Shown: positions 16,982 to 27,253, numbered from the stretch's first letter. The stretch: DNA of 64,000 bases from an uncultured Burkholderiales bacterium (GCA_903844385.1 CAIMTJ010000042.1:39095-103094), one strand, 5' to 3'. The notes: generated by a model from the sequence alone, not told the origin. Made by a program: numbers and translations.

Positions 16982-19732
16982 ATGCTGGACAACCCCCCTC
17001 ACTCTGTCGATGCACCTCCTAGCGCACCGCATCCAAGTCGCAGCGACTTGGAGCAATTTTTAGCCAACTCGACCTCGGCCTTGGAGAGCGAGCAATCCCC
17101 TCACTTTCAAGAGCTGTTGGCCCACAGCCCATCGCTACAGAAGAAAAACCCAAACACGCCATTCGATAACGCGCCCAATGCCACTGCGCCAACGCTTTTG
17201 GCGCCGCATTGGCAAGCTTTCTTTGATCACCTGGACACGCGCGATGTGCTGTCCTTGAATCAAAAGCAAAAGGAACTGGAGCGCCAAATCAAAGACAACG
17301 GCGTGACCTACAACGTCTACACCGATCAACACGGACCCCAGCGCCCCTGGTCTTTGGATTTGTTTCCGTTCATCATTGATGAAGAGAGTTGGCGCACCCT
17401 AGAAGTTGCCGTGACCCAACAAGTCAAGCTCTTGCAAAGGGTCATGCAAGATATTTATGGCGAGCAACACTTGACCCGATCCGGTCTCTTGCCCCCAGCC
17501 TTGGTCAATGGGCACCCCGGGTTTTTAAGAAACATGAAGGGTGTCGAGCCCTTGGGCGGGGATCATTTGCACATCGTGGCCTTTGATGTGGCGAGGTCTC
17601 CGACGGGAGAGTGGCGTTTGCTGTCGCAACGCACCCAAGCCCCCTCGGGATTGGGCTATTTGCTTGAAAACAGAAGCATCATCTCGCGCCTATTCCCAAG
17701 AGCGATGACGGCGCTTGGCGTGCAGGGCTTGAACCCAAGCTACCGCAGCATGATGGACCACCTCAAAGCAGCCTCAGGACATGGACCGCAGTCTCATATC
17801 GCATTGCTCACCCCAGGCCCCTACAACGAAACCTATTTTGAGCACGCCTATTTGGCTCGTTTTTTGGGAGCCACCTTGGTCCAAGGGCGGGACTTGACCG
17901 TGAGAAATCAGCACCTGTACCTCAATACCTTGAGAGGTCTGGAGCCTGTTCATGGCTTGATCAAGCGCTTGGATGATGAGTTTTTGGATCCTTTGGAATT
18001 GCGAGAAGACTCGACCCTAGGGGTGCCCGGTCTCATGCAAGTCATCCGTGCCGGCAATGTTCTTGTGGCCAACGCACCCGGTTCAGGCGTTTTGGAATCC
18101 CCCGCATTGCTGGGATTTTTACCTGGCATTTGCCAAGCCTTGTTCAATGAGCCTTTGAAGTTATCGAGTTTGTCGACTTGGTGGTGCGGGGAAAAAGCAG
18201 CCTTTGACAGTGTCACCTCGCAACTGAGCGACTGCGTGATCAAGCCGACCTACCCCTACCAAGCGCAACGTCCTACACGTCCCTTTACGGTGTTGGGTCG
18301 ACACTTGAATGAACACGACCTCAACAGCCTCAGACAAGAGATCTGGACCCAACCCGATCAATACACCGCTCAAAAGTATTTACCCCTGTCGCAACTGCCC
18401 ACCTGGGAGCACCAAGAAATCAGTACCCGGTCTTGCATTTTGCGCGTTTTTGCCATCCGCCAAGCACAAGATCAGTGGAGCATTTTGCCAGGTGGCCTGG
18501 CCAGGCTTGCCACTCAAGGCGCCCAAATCGCCTCGATGCAACGAGGAGGTTCAAGCGCTGACGTGTGGGTTCAGGGCCAGAGCCAGACCAACACTTTGGC
18601 ACCCGTGCCCTTGCATTCCGAATTGGACCTCAGTGCCAAGAAAAGAACCGTGACCAGCCGTGCGGCTGAAAACCTCTATTGGCTGGGTCGATACAGTGAA
18701 AGGAGTGAGAATATTCTGCGACAAGTCAGGCTCACCTTGGAGGGCTTGAATGCCGAGCAACAGTTCTCCTCGCGCTGGCGCACCTGGGTTGCTCGTTTGG
18801 CTTACCAACAAGGGCTCATCGATGTGGACATGAGCACCCAACCCCAGGACTTGAATGAGCCTAGGCGCTTTGAGAGACGCTTGACCGCCGGTCTTGAGGC
18901 GTTTGGCACGGTGTCGAGTTTGGGCTTTAACTTGCGAGCCTTGCAATTGGCCGCCTCTGCCGTCAGAGAGCGTCTTTCCATGGATCACTGGATTCTCATC
19001 GAGCGCACCCAGCATGAGTTCTCGCAAGCGGCCAGGCGCTGGTCTGAGGCAGACTACTACCCCTTGACCGAGGTCATTCGCGTCTTGACCAACACCCACA
19101 ACCAGTTGGCCGCCATCACGGGTGCACAAACCGACCGCATGGTTCGCGATGACGGTTGGCGGCTCTTGAGCATTGGACGACATGTGGAGCGCCTGGTCTA
19201 CCTCTCCCAAGTGCTCGAAGGAGCGATCAATCTGGGCGTGCTGACCCAACTCGAAAACGATGACACTTGTTTTTTAACCTTGTTGAATTTATTTGACAGC
19301 ACCATCACCTTTCAAGCCCAATACCAGCAAAGCCGCAGCTTAAAGGCATTGTTTGATTTGATCGTCTTGGATGGAGACAATCCTCGCTCGCTGGCTTGGG
19401 TCGCTCAGACCTTGCGCGGACGTTTGGCCAAATTGGCAGGCTGCGGACCGCTTGAGATCGACACCTTGGCCGCTTTGGTGCCCACGCCTGAGACGTGGTT
19501 GACCCCCCAAAGCCCAGCAGAGTTTTGCAATCAAGACTTGCTCAACGTGGCACAACACCTGCAACAAGGGCTCAGCCAAACCTTCAGCGTCTCCAACGCC
19601 ATTGGCGAGAAATACTTTACCCACACCTTGAACACCACGGCCACCCCACTTCAGTACCAAGGCACGCGTTTGATTGGCGCAGCATCTGAGCTCGCCGCGC
19701 CTGGCACCGACTTGGCTGGAGGATCAGCGTGA
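16982..19732 (+). CDS. Fused circularly permuted ATP-grasp + alpha-E domain protein
   Basis: 916 aa: ATP-grasp region (APSGLGYLLENRSIISRLFPRAM, LTPGPYNETYFEHAYLARFLGATLVQGRDL) followed by alpha-E region (TVTSRAAENLYWLGRYSERSENILRQVRLTLEGL). Confidence 0.93.
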   Translation: MLDNPPHSVDAPPSAPHPSRSDLEQFLANSTSALESEQSPHFQELLAHSPSLQKKNPNTPFDNAPNATAPTLLAPHWQAFFDHLDTRDVLSLNQKQKELERQIKDNGVTYNVYTDQHGPQRPWSLDLFPFIIDEESWRTLEVAVTQQVKLLQRVMQDIYGEQHLTRSGLLPPALVNGHPGFLRNMKGVEPLGGDHLHIVAFDVARSPTGEWRLLSQRTQAPSGLGYLLENRSIISRLFPRAMTALGVQGLNPSYRSMMDHLKAASGHGPQSHIALLTPGPYNETYFEHAYLARFLGATLVQGRDLTVRNQHLYLNTLRGLEPVHGLIKRLDDEFLDPLELREDSTLGVPGLMQVIRAGNVLVANAPGSGVLESPALLGFLPGICQALFNEPLKLSSLSTWWCGEKAAFDSVTSQLSDCVIKPTYPYQAQRPTRPFTVLGRHLNEHDLNSLRQEIWTQPDQYTAQKYLPLSQLPTWEHQEISTRSCILRVFAIRQAQDQWSILPGGLARLATQGAQIASMQRGGSSADVWVQGQSQTNTLAPVPLHSELDLSAKKRTVTSRAAENLYWLGRYSERSENILRQVRLTLEGLNAEQQFSSRWRTWVARLAYQQGLIDVDMSTQPQDLNEPRRFERRLTAGLEAFGTVSSLGFNLRALQLAASAVRERLSMDHWILIERTQHEFSQAARRWSEADYYPLTEVIRVLTNTHNQLAAITGAQTDRMVRDDGWRLLSIGRHVERLVYLSQVLEGAINLGVLTQLENDDTCFLTLLNLFDSTITFQAQYQQSRSLKALFDLIVLDGDNPRSLAWVAQTLRGRLAKLAGCGPLEIDTLAALVPTPETWLTPQSPAEFCNQDLLNVAQHLQQGLSQTFSVSNAIGEKYFTHTLNTTATPLQYQGTRLIGAASELAAPGTDLAGGSA

Positions 19733-20889
19733 GGCTCAAAGTCACCCACACCAGTCTTTACCGCTATCAACCCGCGGTGGAGACCGCACAGCACTTCTTG
19801 CACCTCAAACCCAGACTGGTGCCGTGTCAGCGTTTAGAGAGTCATCACTTGAGCATCTCTCCCGAGCCCACTGAGATCTTTGAGTCCAAGGATTTTTACC
19901 AAAACCCAACCCACTATTTGGCGCTCCTGAACCATCACGAGCAGTTGAGCATCACCTCCGAGAGTGTGCTGAGCACGTGGTCCTTTGGAGAGCAGCAAAT
20001 ACCCCCCACGCAGATGAATTTTCGGTTTGAGCAGTCATCCGATTTCTCAGCACAACCCACACAAATGCAAGCCCTGTGGCCCAGTAGCCTAGCGGGGCAA
20101 GCTCTCTTGGGTCAACAACAGGCTCCACATCCATTACAGCTCAACGCTTGGACCCCACCCGGTGGGCGGGCATGGAGCAGCAGTGGGCCATCCATGCCAG
20201 TGGCGGGCAACACCAGAGCTCAACTGCAAAGCCCGTCACTCATCGAGCTTTGGCAAGAGGCATTGGCTGTCAAGGCGCGAGAGCACTTCGAGTACAACGC
20301 GGGTAAGCAATTTGACGAGGCCAGCGATTTTTTATTCGACTCTCCCCATATCCCCAGGCTGGAGGTGTTCGCGCAATACGCCCAACGCTGTTTGAGCGCA
20401 CCAACACCCCTCATCCAGGGGTTGACTGAGTTGATGAACCTGATCCACGATGAGTTCACCTATGAGAGTAAAAGCACGCAGGTCAACACGCCCTTGACCG
20501 ATATTTTTGCAAGTCGCAAAGGGGTTTGCCAAGATTTTGCCCACATCATGGTGGCATGCTGCCGCTCGTTTGGCTTGGCAGCTCGCTATGTCAGCGGGTA
20601 TTTGTTGACCATGCCGCCTGCGGGACAAGCTCGGCTCATTGGTTCGGATGCGTCGCATGCCTGGGCATCGGTCTATCTTCCTGCACTGAATTCGAGCGAG
20701 AGTGACACTGGCTTGTGGTTTGACTTTGACCCGACCAATAACCGCTGCGGTATCTTCTCGCCTGGGCAAGACTACATCACCACTGCCTGGGGGCGAGACT
20801 ATTCAGATGTCTCACCCGTGCGCGGGGTGATCCAAGGGGGCAACGACCATCTTTTGGACGTCGCCGTGACCGTGCAGCCACTGGACTAG
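19729..20889 (+). CDS. Transglutaminase family protein
   Basis: MRLKVTHTSLYRYQPAVETAQHFLHLKPR...; SRKGVCQDFAHIMVACCRSFGLAARYVSGYLLT; SDASHAWASVYLP; DPTNNR. 4-nt overlap with upstream gene. Confidence 0.95.
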   Translation: MRLKVTHTSLYRYQPAVETAQHFLHLKPRLVPCQRLESHHLSISPEPTEIFESKDFYQNPTHYLALLNHHEQLSITSESVLSTWSFGEQQIPPTQMNFRFEQSSDFSAQPTQMQALWPSSLAGQALLGQQQAPHPLQLNAWTPPGGRAWSSSGPSMPVAGNTRAQLQSPSLIELWQEALAVKAREHFEYNAGKQFDEASDFLFDSPHIPRLEVFAQYAQRCLSAPTPLIQGLTELMNLIHDEFTYESKSTQVNTPLTDIFASRKGVCQDFAHIMVACCRSFGLAARYVSGYLLTMPPAGQARLIGSDASHAWASVYLPALNSSESDTGLWFDFDPTNNRCGIFSPGQDYITTAWGRDYSDVSPVRGVIQGGNDHLLDVAVTVQPLD

Positions 20890-20979
20890 GAGCCAGCCTC
20901 AAGGCCGCCCGACCACCCAGGCCCCTGAACATGCTGCCCGCCATGCCGATGAAGAGCCGCCAACATTTGGCGACTTCTC

Positions 20980-21549
20980 TCAAGTCGACATCAAGCTCGC
21001 TTGCACTTCAATGCTACCTCGCTCGCTGCTGAGTGTGAGTGTTTGCTCTTGGATGGTGGCTTGCAAGTTCATGCTGCGCTCGGCCAAGCTCACCAAGGAC
21101 TGGGTGACCTCATGGGGGAGGCCCCAGACTTGCAATTTTTGCAAACGTGACAGTTTGTTGCGAATACCATTCCACCAAATCTCTTTGGCGTGATTGAAAG
21201 CATAGACCAGCACCAAGTCGGCTTGTGAGCACGCTTTACTCAAGGGCTTGTCTTCGGGTTGACCCACTTCGATCCACACGCGTTTTCTGGAGGTGAAATC
21301 GAGCAAATACAAGTCAGGATCATTGGGGTCGGACAAACCCGCACCGAAGACCCATGAGCCATCACCCTTACAAATCTCTTGGAGTCGATAGGCGTTCAAG
21401 GCCAAGGCAACAAGGCGCACCATCATGCGCTCATCGGTCTCGCTGGGGTGTCTGGCCAAGGTGAGGCTATGGTCTTCGTAGTAAGAGTGATCAATGTCTG
21501 CGATGTGCAGCTGCGCTTTATAAATCGTGGACTTGATGGCCATGGTCAC
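20980..21549 (-). CDS. yaeQ: YaeQ family protein
   Basis: MTMAIKSTIYKAQLHIADIDHSYYEDHSLTLARHPSETDERMMVRLVALALNA...GLSDPNDPDLYLLDFTSRKRVWIEVGQPEDK, characteristic of YaeQ. Confidence 0.93.
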   Translation of the reverse strand: MTMAIKSTIYKAQLHIADIDHSYYEDHSLTLARHPSETDERMMVRLVALALNAYRLQEICKGDGSWVFGAGLSDPNDPDLYLLDFTSRKRVWIEVGQPEDKPLSKACSQADLVLVYAFNHAKEIWWNGIRNKLSRLQKLQVWGLPHEVTQSLVSLAERSMNLQATIQEQTLTLSSERGSIEVQASLMST

Positions 21550-21682
21550 TTTCAGTCAGTGGGCAAGGTTGAGAGACAAAAAAACTTGAAGGGCCATGCC
21601 GTTGATTCACCCAAGTATCGGGTGTGATGAAGCTAGAGCCCCCAGCTTGGGCAAACCCCAACTGGGGAAACCTCCTAGCCCA

Positions 21683-22198
21683 TCAAGCCATCAATGAACC
21701 GGCCAAGTAATCTCGCTTGCCCAGGGGCACGCCGTTGTGGCGCAAGATGCTGTAGGCCGTGGTGATGTGAAAAAACATATTGGGCAAGACCCAATGGAGC
21801 AAATAATCTTCTGCCACCATGGTTTTGGTTTCCTTGCCAACGGTGAAGGTCACATCGCGACCTGCTGCTTGGTCCATGGCTTGGGGGGTCACGGTCTCAA
21901 TCCAGTCGATGGTTTTGCTCACACGCTCAATCAACTGCTCAAAGGTTGTTTCTGTGTCATCGAATTTGGGCGCATCCACGTTCGCAATTCTGGATGCCCC
22001 CAATTTGGCCGCATCGCATGCAATCAAAATTTGGCGTTTAAAGGGCAGCATATCGGGTGCCAAGCGGTACTCCACCAAGACTTGGGTGTCGAATCCACGC
22101 TCCGCTGCGTTGGTGAGTGTTTTTTGCAAACACGTCTTCAAATTACCGAGAAAGAGTTTAAAGACCGGCAAACTCGCCGTTGACAATACGTTTGACAT
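21683..22198 (-). CDS. DUF1993 family protein
   Basis: MSNVLSTASLPVFKLFLGNLKTCLQKTLTNAAERGFDTQVLVEYRLAPDMLPFKRQILIACDAAK...NMFFHITTAYSILRHNGVPLGKRDYLAG. Start reassigned to ATG at 22198. Confidence 0.82.
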   Translation of the reverse strand: MSNVLSTASLPVFKLFLGNLKTCLQKTLTNAAERGFDTQVLVEYRLAPDMLPFKRQILIACDAAKLGASRIANVDAPKFDDTETTFEQLIERVSKTIDWIETVTPQAMDQAAGRDVTFTVGKETKTMVAEDYLLHWVLPNMFFHITTAYSILRHNGVPLGKRDYLAGSLMA

Positions 22199-22899
22199 TC
22201 GAAAAAGTTCCTTGAAAAAAATGATAGCCAGCTGAAAACGAGACAATGGGGCCACGCTCCCCTGGCTCAGGATGACCACCCTCCATCTTAACCTCATGCA
22301 CGCTGCTGCTCGGGCAACGCCAACATGGTTTTCATGGTCCACGCCTAATTGACGGCATTCAAGCCCACCCCAACCCCCCGCTTAAAACCGACAGGCTCAT
22401 CCTCGCCGTCCTAAGCCAAGACGAGCTTCGGGGCTACTGGCAGGGTAAGGTCCAGGGTGTGAATGGGGTTGGCACAGTGCGGGTAAGTTGAAAAACCAAG
22501 AAAACCCTTGGTTTTGTCAAAGACTTCGCCCCAAAGACAGCACCAGAACAAAGGGGAGGTTTTGCAATACAAAAAGCTATTTTGATTTGCGCAATCAAGA
22601 AGTCGTTTTCGCAGCTTTGACTTCATGACGCGAAACCCAGACCTGTTTTGATGCCAACCAGCCAAGACAGCGGCTTGGCTCGCCCAAAGCCCGCCAATCT
22701 GAGGCCATCACACACCGATCACAAATTTAGGGCAAAATGATCCAGTGTTGTGTGAAGTCTGAACTTTTAAGATTCAGCGCCATCCAGCATGACCAGACCC
22801 CAGTGGACCGAATCAGCTTCTTATTGTTTGCGCGTGGGCTTGAATTCCCAGCCCTCACCCTCAAATGGATTGTCATTGCCTAATAGGAGTTTAATTCTC

Positions 22900-23775
22900 A
22901 TGAAATTCAACCTTTTGACCAGCACCTTCGCCCGTGGCTTGGTGTCTTTGGCCTTGTTCGCGCTCAGTGCCTCTTGGGCCTTGGCCGCCGACCCCTCCAT
23001 GAGCGAAGTCTACAAAGCGGCTGAGTCGGGCAACTTTGCCCAAGCCAACGCCATGATGAAACAAGTCTTGATCGACCACCCCAACAGCGGCAAGGCTCAT
23101 TTTGTCAATGCCGAAATTTTGGCCAAGGAAGGTCGGCTTGATGCAGCCCGAGACGAGCTACAAATTGCCGAGAAATTAAGCCCCGGCTTGACGTTTGCCA
23201 AGCCAGAGGCCTTGAGTGGCTTAAAAGCGCGATTGAGTGCACCACCACCGGTTGTGGCGCAAAACAACAACTACGCACCGAGCCATGAGCGTGCAGCAAG
23301 CAGCACGCCGAGCTTATTGCCTTGGATCATCGGTTTTGCGGTCTTGGCCTTTATCTTTTTGGTCTACCGCATGTTTGCACGCCCTCAGCAAGTTTATATG
23401 CCACAACCTCAATACGGTGGCACAGGCCCAACGCCCATGGGCGGCGGTATGCCCATGGGACAGCCTTATGGACCCGCCCCGATGGGAGGTGGCGGGGGCA
23501 TTGGATCAGGCATCATGGGTGGCTTGGTCACGGGTGCAGCAGTGGGTGCTGGCATGGTTGCGGGTGAAGCCCTCATGCACAATGTTCTGGGTGAACACGG
23601 CAACTCCAACCAAGGTGGCTTCGCGCCCAACAACAATAACAACAACGGCTTTCAAGACAATGGCTACCCGTCTCAGAGTGGCGGAAACTATGACATGGGT
23701 GGCAATAATTTCGGCGTCCAAGATTCCAGTTCTTGGGATGACTCCTCTAGCGGTGGCGGCTCTGACGACTGGTAA
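22900..23775 (+). CDS. TPR-like, Gly-rich single-TM exported/membrane protein
   Basis: MKFNLLTSTFARGLVSLALFALSASWALAADPSMSEVYKAAESGNFAQANAMMKQVLIDHPNSGKAHFVNAEILAKEGRLDAARDEL (signal peptide plus TPR-like), TM, Gly/Asn-rich C-terminus. Preceded by TAGGAG. Confidence 0.8.
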   Translation: MKFNLLTSTFARGLVSLALFALSASWALAADPSMSEVYKAAESGNFAQANAMMKQVLIDHPNSGKAHFVNAEILAKEGRLDAARDELQIAEKLSPGLTFAKPEALSGLKARLSAPPPVVAQNNNYAPSHERAASSTPSLLPWIIGFAVLAFIFLVYRMFARPQQVYMPQPQYGGTGPTPMGGGMPMGQPYGPAPMGGGGGIGSGIMGGLVTGAAVGAGMVAGEALMHNVLGEHGNSNQGGFAPNNNNNNGFQDNGYPSQSGGNYDMGGNNFGVQDSSSWDDSSSGGGSDDW

Positions 23776-23875
23776 ATCCACCCAAGGCGCTCAGCTGACC
23801 TGACCGCGACTGAGCGCATTGCTTGACCAAAAGGGGACGATAGAGCTCCCCACTCAAGCACAAAGAACAGACTCC

Positions 23876-24673
23876 CTACTGGGGGTTTTGTGCTTGGGCA
23901 TACTTCAAAATTGCTTGACTCACCGTGTGTCTTTCTTGGTCAATGGTGATCATGTGGTAGCTGTTGGTCAAAATCAAGGTTTGCAGTGAGCCCGCCCTCC
24001 AGTGCAACTCAAGCCAACGAACATTTTTCAAACTCGCCACTTCATCGAGCTCGGCATGGATGACAAGCCCATGAGGCAGCGCGCTGCCAGGCAAGTGCTT
24101 TTTAACAAATGAGCGCAATCGAAAGTTTTGTTTGAGGTGACCAATTTCCAGCACACTGGCCCCAGCCGCAGACACCCGGCGACGCGTTAACTCTCGTTTG
24201 ATCCAAGCACGAATCCGCTCATTCTTGACGCCAAAGGGCTCTTTCTCGCGGTATTTCCAAAACACCCCCAAGGGAGTGAACAAGGCCACGGGCAAGAGCC
24301 ATTGATAAAACGGAATGGACCACCCATCAACCCAAATGGAGGTTGACAGCAGCACCAAAGCGTCGACACTTTGAGGGTATTTGATCGTCAAGGCCAGGGC
24401 TAAATTCGCCCCCGAAGACAAACCCACCAAGGTGATGCGCTCAAACTCGAGACGCTCGCACATGATTTGCCCATGCAAATGATCCACCCAGCTCTCAAAG
24501 CTCACCGCCACTTGCTTGGTTTTTTCTGGATCAAAAGAATAACCGGGGATGGACACCCCCTTGGTTTGAAAGCCTTGCTTATCCAAGCTGGTTTGGACAC
24601 TGGCGAGTTCTTCGGGCGTACTACATAGCCCAGGCAGCATCAGATAAAGTGAGCCAGCAGCAGCGCTCATCAT
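23876..24673 (-). CDS. Alpha/beta hydrolase (carboxylesterase-like)
   Basis: LMLPGLCSTPEELASVQTSL...; nucleophile elbow GLSSGAN; VIHAELDEVASLKNVRWLE; NSYHMITIDQERHTVSQAILKYA. Confidence 0.82.
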   Translation of the reverse strand: MMSAAAGSLYLMLPGLCSTPEELASVQTSLDKQGFQTKGVSIPGYSFDPEKTKQVAVSFESWVDHLHGQIMCERLEFERITLVGLSSGANLALALTIKYPQSVDALVLLSTSIWVDGWSIPFYQWLLPVALFTPLGVFWKYREKEPFGVKNERIRAWIKRELTRRRVSAAGASVLEIGHLKQNFRLRSFVKKHLPGSALPHGLVIHAELDEVASLKNVRWLELHWRAGSLQTLILTNSYHMITIDQERHTVSQAILKYAQAQNPQ

Positions 24674-24901
24674 ACTAAAGATAGGTCAATCATAGATCCA
24701 CATTATCCGTCAGTTTGAATCCAAGACCGAGCGATGACGCCGCGAAGACATCTCAATAAGCGCATGAATGTAATCTCTCACCGCCATCACACCTGCCCAA
24801 TACATTCTAGAATACGCTTTGCCAGTCCTCTCCCAAAGCACCACCACCCCTGCGCCTTGGGCTCACACCTTAGCCCCCTCTTGATTGAAGCCACCACCGC
24901 C

Positions 24902-25534
24902 ATGATGAACGCTCCCACACGATCACGCCACACCACTCACCACCCAATCCAAGTTCTCAATGCCCACAAGAAAGCACTCGCGCGCTTGGCTTTGTGGCTC
25001 TGGGTCTTGAGTAGCCTCTTTGGTGGGATGGCCGCCCAGGCCTTTGAGATGCCCGCCATGGGAACATTGGAAGTCGCATTTTCTCCCAATGAAGGCTCTG
25101 AAGAGCTCGTGATCAAAGCCATCGATTCGAGCCGGCGCGAGATCCGAGGCTTGGCCTACAGCTTTACCAATGCACCCATCACCGAGGCCTTAATTCGGGC
25201 CAAAAAGCGAGGAATTCAAATTTCTTGGGTGGTGGACAAGAAAAGCAGCACCAGCGAGGACCACAGTGGCAAAGCCCGGGCCGCCTTGTCAGCCTTGGTG
25301 AATGCGGGCTGTGAGGTCAGACTCATCGATCGCTTTCCCATCCACCATGACAAGGTCATGATCATTGATCAACAAACGGTAGAACTGGGCAGCTTTAACT
25401 TCTCTTCGGCGGCTGCGCACAAGAACTCAGAAAACGTTTTGGTCAACTGGAACAACCCCAAGCTCGCGCAAGTCTACTTGGGGCATTTTGATCGCAATTA
25501 CCGCTTATCGCAGCCTTTTCAAGCGCAGTATTGA
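24902..25534 (+). CDS. Phospholipase D-like (Nuc-type) family protein, exported
   Basis: HxK motif IHHDKVMIIDQQTVELGSFNFSSAAAHKNSENVLV; signal peptide-like N-terminus. ORF track starts at 24734; internal ATG 24902/24905 favoured. Confidence 0.85.
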   Translation: MMNAPTRSRHTTHHPIQVLNAHKKALARLALWLWVLSSLFGGMAAQAFEMPAMGTLEVAFSPNEGSEELVIKAIDSSRREIRGLAYSFTNAPITEALIRAKKRGIQISWVVDKKSSTSEDHSGKARAALSALVNAGCEVRLIDRFPIHHDKVMIIDQQTVELGSFNFSSAAAHKNSENVLVNWNNPKLAQVYLGHFDRNYRLSQPFQAQY

Positions 25535-25574
25535 GGTCTGCGCCCGTAATAGAGAGGGGGGGGAAAGAGATGAT

Positions 25575-26255
25575 TTAGCGGTGCCATTCGATTTTGCTGA
25601 CACCCAGCGCACGCAACTCTTTCTCCAAGTGCCCGAATTCTTGCTCTGGATGATCGTGTTCAAAAGCGATTTTGTAACTGAATTTGTGCTCGACACTGGA
25701 GAGCGTTTGGTGTGAGAAGTTGCGCAGTTGACAATTGTGGCCTTTTAAAAAAAGATCCATGCACGCTTGAACTTGATCGTCGATCTGTGCAATGCACTCC
25801 ACATCAAGTTGGGCATTCTCAGTCAAGTAATCATTGACGCCCATTTTTAAATTGAGCTTGTGCGCCAAATTTCTCAACACGGTATTGGCCAACACGATGA
25901 CCACCGACGCAAAAAGTGCTTCAGGCCAGCGTGACAGTCCACACAACACCCCAACGGCAGCACAACACCACAATGTCGTTGCAGTGTTCACGCCTTGGGT
26001 CTGCATGCCATCGCGAAAAAGCAATCCCCCACCAATGAAGCCCACGCCCACGACAATTTGGCCGGCCATCCTCACCGACTCCACATAGCCACTGTCTGTT
26101 CGACAAGTCCACACAAATAAACAAGCCCCCAAGGCCACCAAGGCGTTGGTCTTCAAGTCCACCAAACGGCGATGCCATTGGCGCTCGACCCCGACAAAGG
26201 AGCCCAAGATGAGCGCGCTCACAACGGCAATGACCAAGTTTTCATTCATCAACAA
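25575..26255 (-). CDS. MgtC/SapB family protein
   Basis: VSALILGSFVGVERQWHRRLVDLKTNALVALGACLFV...GVGFIGGGLLFRDGMQTQGVNTATTLWCCAAVGVLCG. Confidence 0.93.
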   Translation of the reverse strand: MLMNENLVIAVVSALILGSFVGVERQWHRRLVDLKTNALVALGACLFVWTCRTDSGYVESVRMAGQIVVGVGFIGGGLLFRDGMQTQGVNTATTLWCCAAVGVLCGLSRWPEALFASVVIVLANTVLRNLAHKLNLKMGVNDYLTENAQLDVECIAQIDDQVQACMDLFLKGHNCQLRNFSHQTLSSVEHKFSYKIAFEHDHPEQEFGHLEKELRALGVSKIEWHR

Positions 26256-26386
26256 CGTCCTTTTTTCAGCTCAGAGAAGGTGATATTGAGCAACACAATG
26301 ATGGATTGAATCTTATCTTGAAACCCAACCGAGGTGTTGATTTCAGGCAAAAATTCGCAAGATTGGAAGGGTCGACAACATTGACC

Positions 26387-27217
26387 TCAATGAGAAATCA
26401 GCTTTTGATTGACCATCAGCATGACGGTGTGTTGAACGCGAGAGCCCAACAGGGGACTTTGCATCAAGTTCGCAGACGCCTCTAAAGTCCCCACACCCAG
26501 GATCAGATCGATGGACTTGTCCAAGCTGTAGACACCGCCCACGGTTTTGGACTGGTATAAAACGCCGCCTTGTGTGGGGTTGAACACCCCCTTCATCGAA
26601 GCGGTTGGGGACTGAGCGGTGCCGCCGTAAAAATTTTGCCAGTAGCTCGAATTTCCCCAGGTTTCATTGAGATCGACAAACGCATTCCATGGATTGAACA
26701 AAGGCAAGCCCAGGGTCAAGCCGGCTTGCGCAAACGCTTTGGCATCAAGGCCAGGGGTGCTCGCCACATTGGCGTAAAGGGTCACCGCATCCACCACGGG
26801 CTGCCACTCAGCAAAGGCGAAGAAATCAAAACTGCCACTTCGATCTCCCGCCCCCTGGTAGTGCCGATCTGCATCTTGGTGTCGCCCGAGCATGTAATTG
26901 ATGGACACGCCAGACTTGAGTGCAGGTTCATGGTTAAGCCACCAACCCAGACCATTTTGCAGGCTGAAAAAACCTTGCTCAGTCTCCAACTTTAAATCCA
27001 AAGTGGGCTCCAACTTCGTGTCGATGACCACGCCACGCAGCAAAGAGAGATTCGATTGGTTCAGGCCGTAGGTGATCTCAAAGTGCTTCACCGCCCCCAG
27101 GCCTTCAATCCCGAGCTCATGATTGGACTGAGCACCCAGACTCATCGCCGTGAGTGTGAAGCACAGACCCACGGCCATGCGTCGCTTCAAAACCAAGTCA
27201 CAAGGCCAGTCCTTCAT
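26387..27217 (-). CDS. MipA/OmpV family outer membrane protein (probable)
   Basis: Signal-peptide-like N-terminus, beta-rich sequence (LRGVVIDTKLEPTLDLKLETEQGFFSLQNGLGWWL...DRHYQGAGDRSGSFDFFAFAEWQPVVDAVTLYANVAS); located next to a two-component system. Track start at 27268 lies inside a terminator hairpin, so an internal start is preferred. Confidence 0.6.
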   Translation of the reverse strand: MKDWPCDLVLKRRMAVGLCFTLTAMSLGAQSNHELGIEGLGAVKHFEITYGLNQSNLSLLRGVVIDTKLEPTLDLKLETEQGFFSLQNGLGWWLNHEPALKSGVSINYMLGRHQDADRHYQGAGDRSGSFDFFAFAEWQPVVDAVTLYANVASTPGLDAKAFAQAGLTLGLPLFNPWNAFVDLNETWGNSSYWQNFYGGTAQSPTASMKGVFNPTQGGVLYQSKTVGGVYSLDKSIDLILGVGTLEASANLMQSPLLGSRVQHTVMLMVNQKLISH

Positions 27218-27253
27218 TTCGCAACAAAGATTGAGGACACCAAGCACCCAGTG

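Noticed and set aside
18551-19249. 232-aa minus-strand ORF
   Set aside because: Antisense shadow inside ATP-grasp/alpha-E fusion.
21610-21672. Imperfect hairpin CCCCAGCTTGGG-CAAA-CCCCAACTGGGG and nearby CACCC/GGGTG between YaeQ and DUF1993 genes
   Set aside because: Two mismatches in the stem and no U-tract; insufficient to call a terminator or regulatory element.
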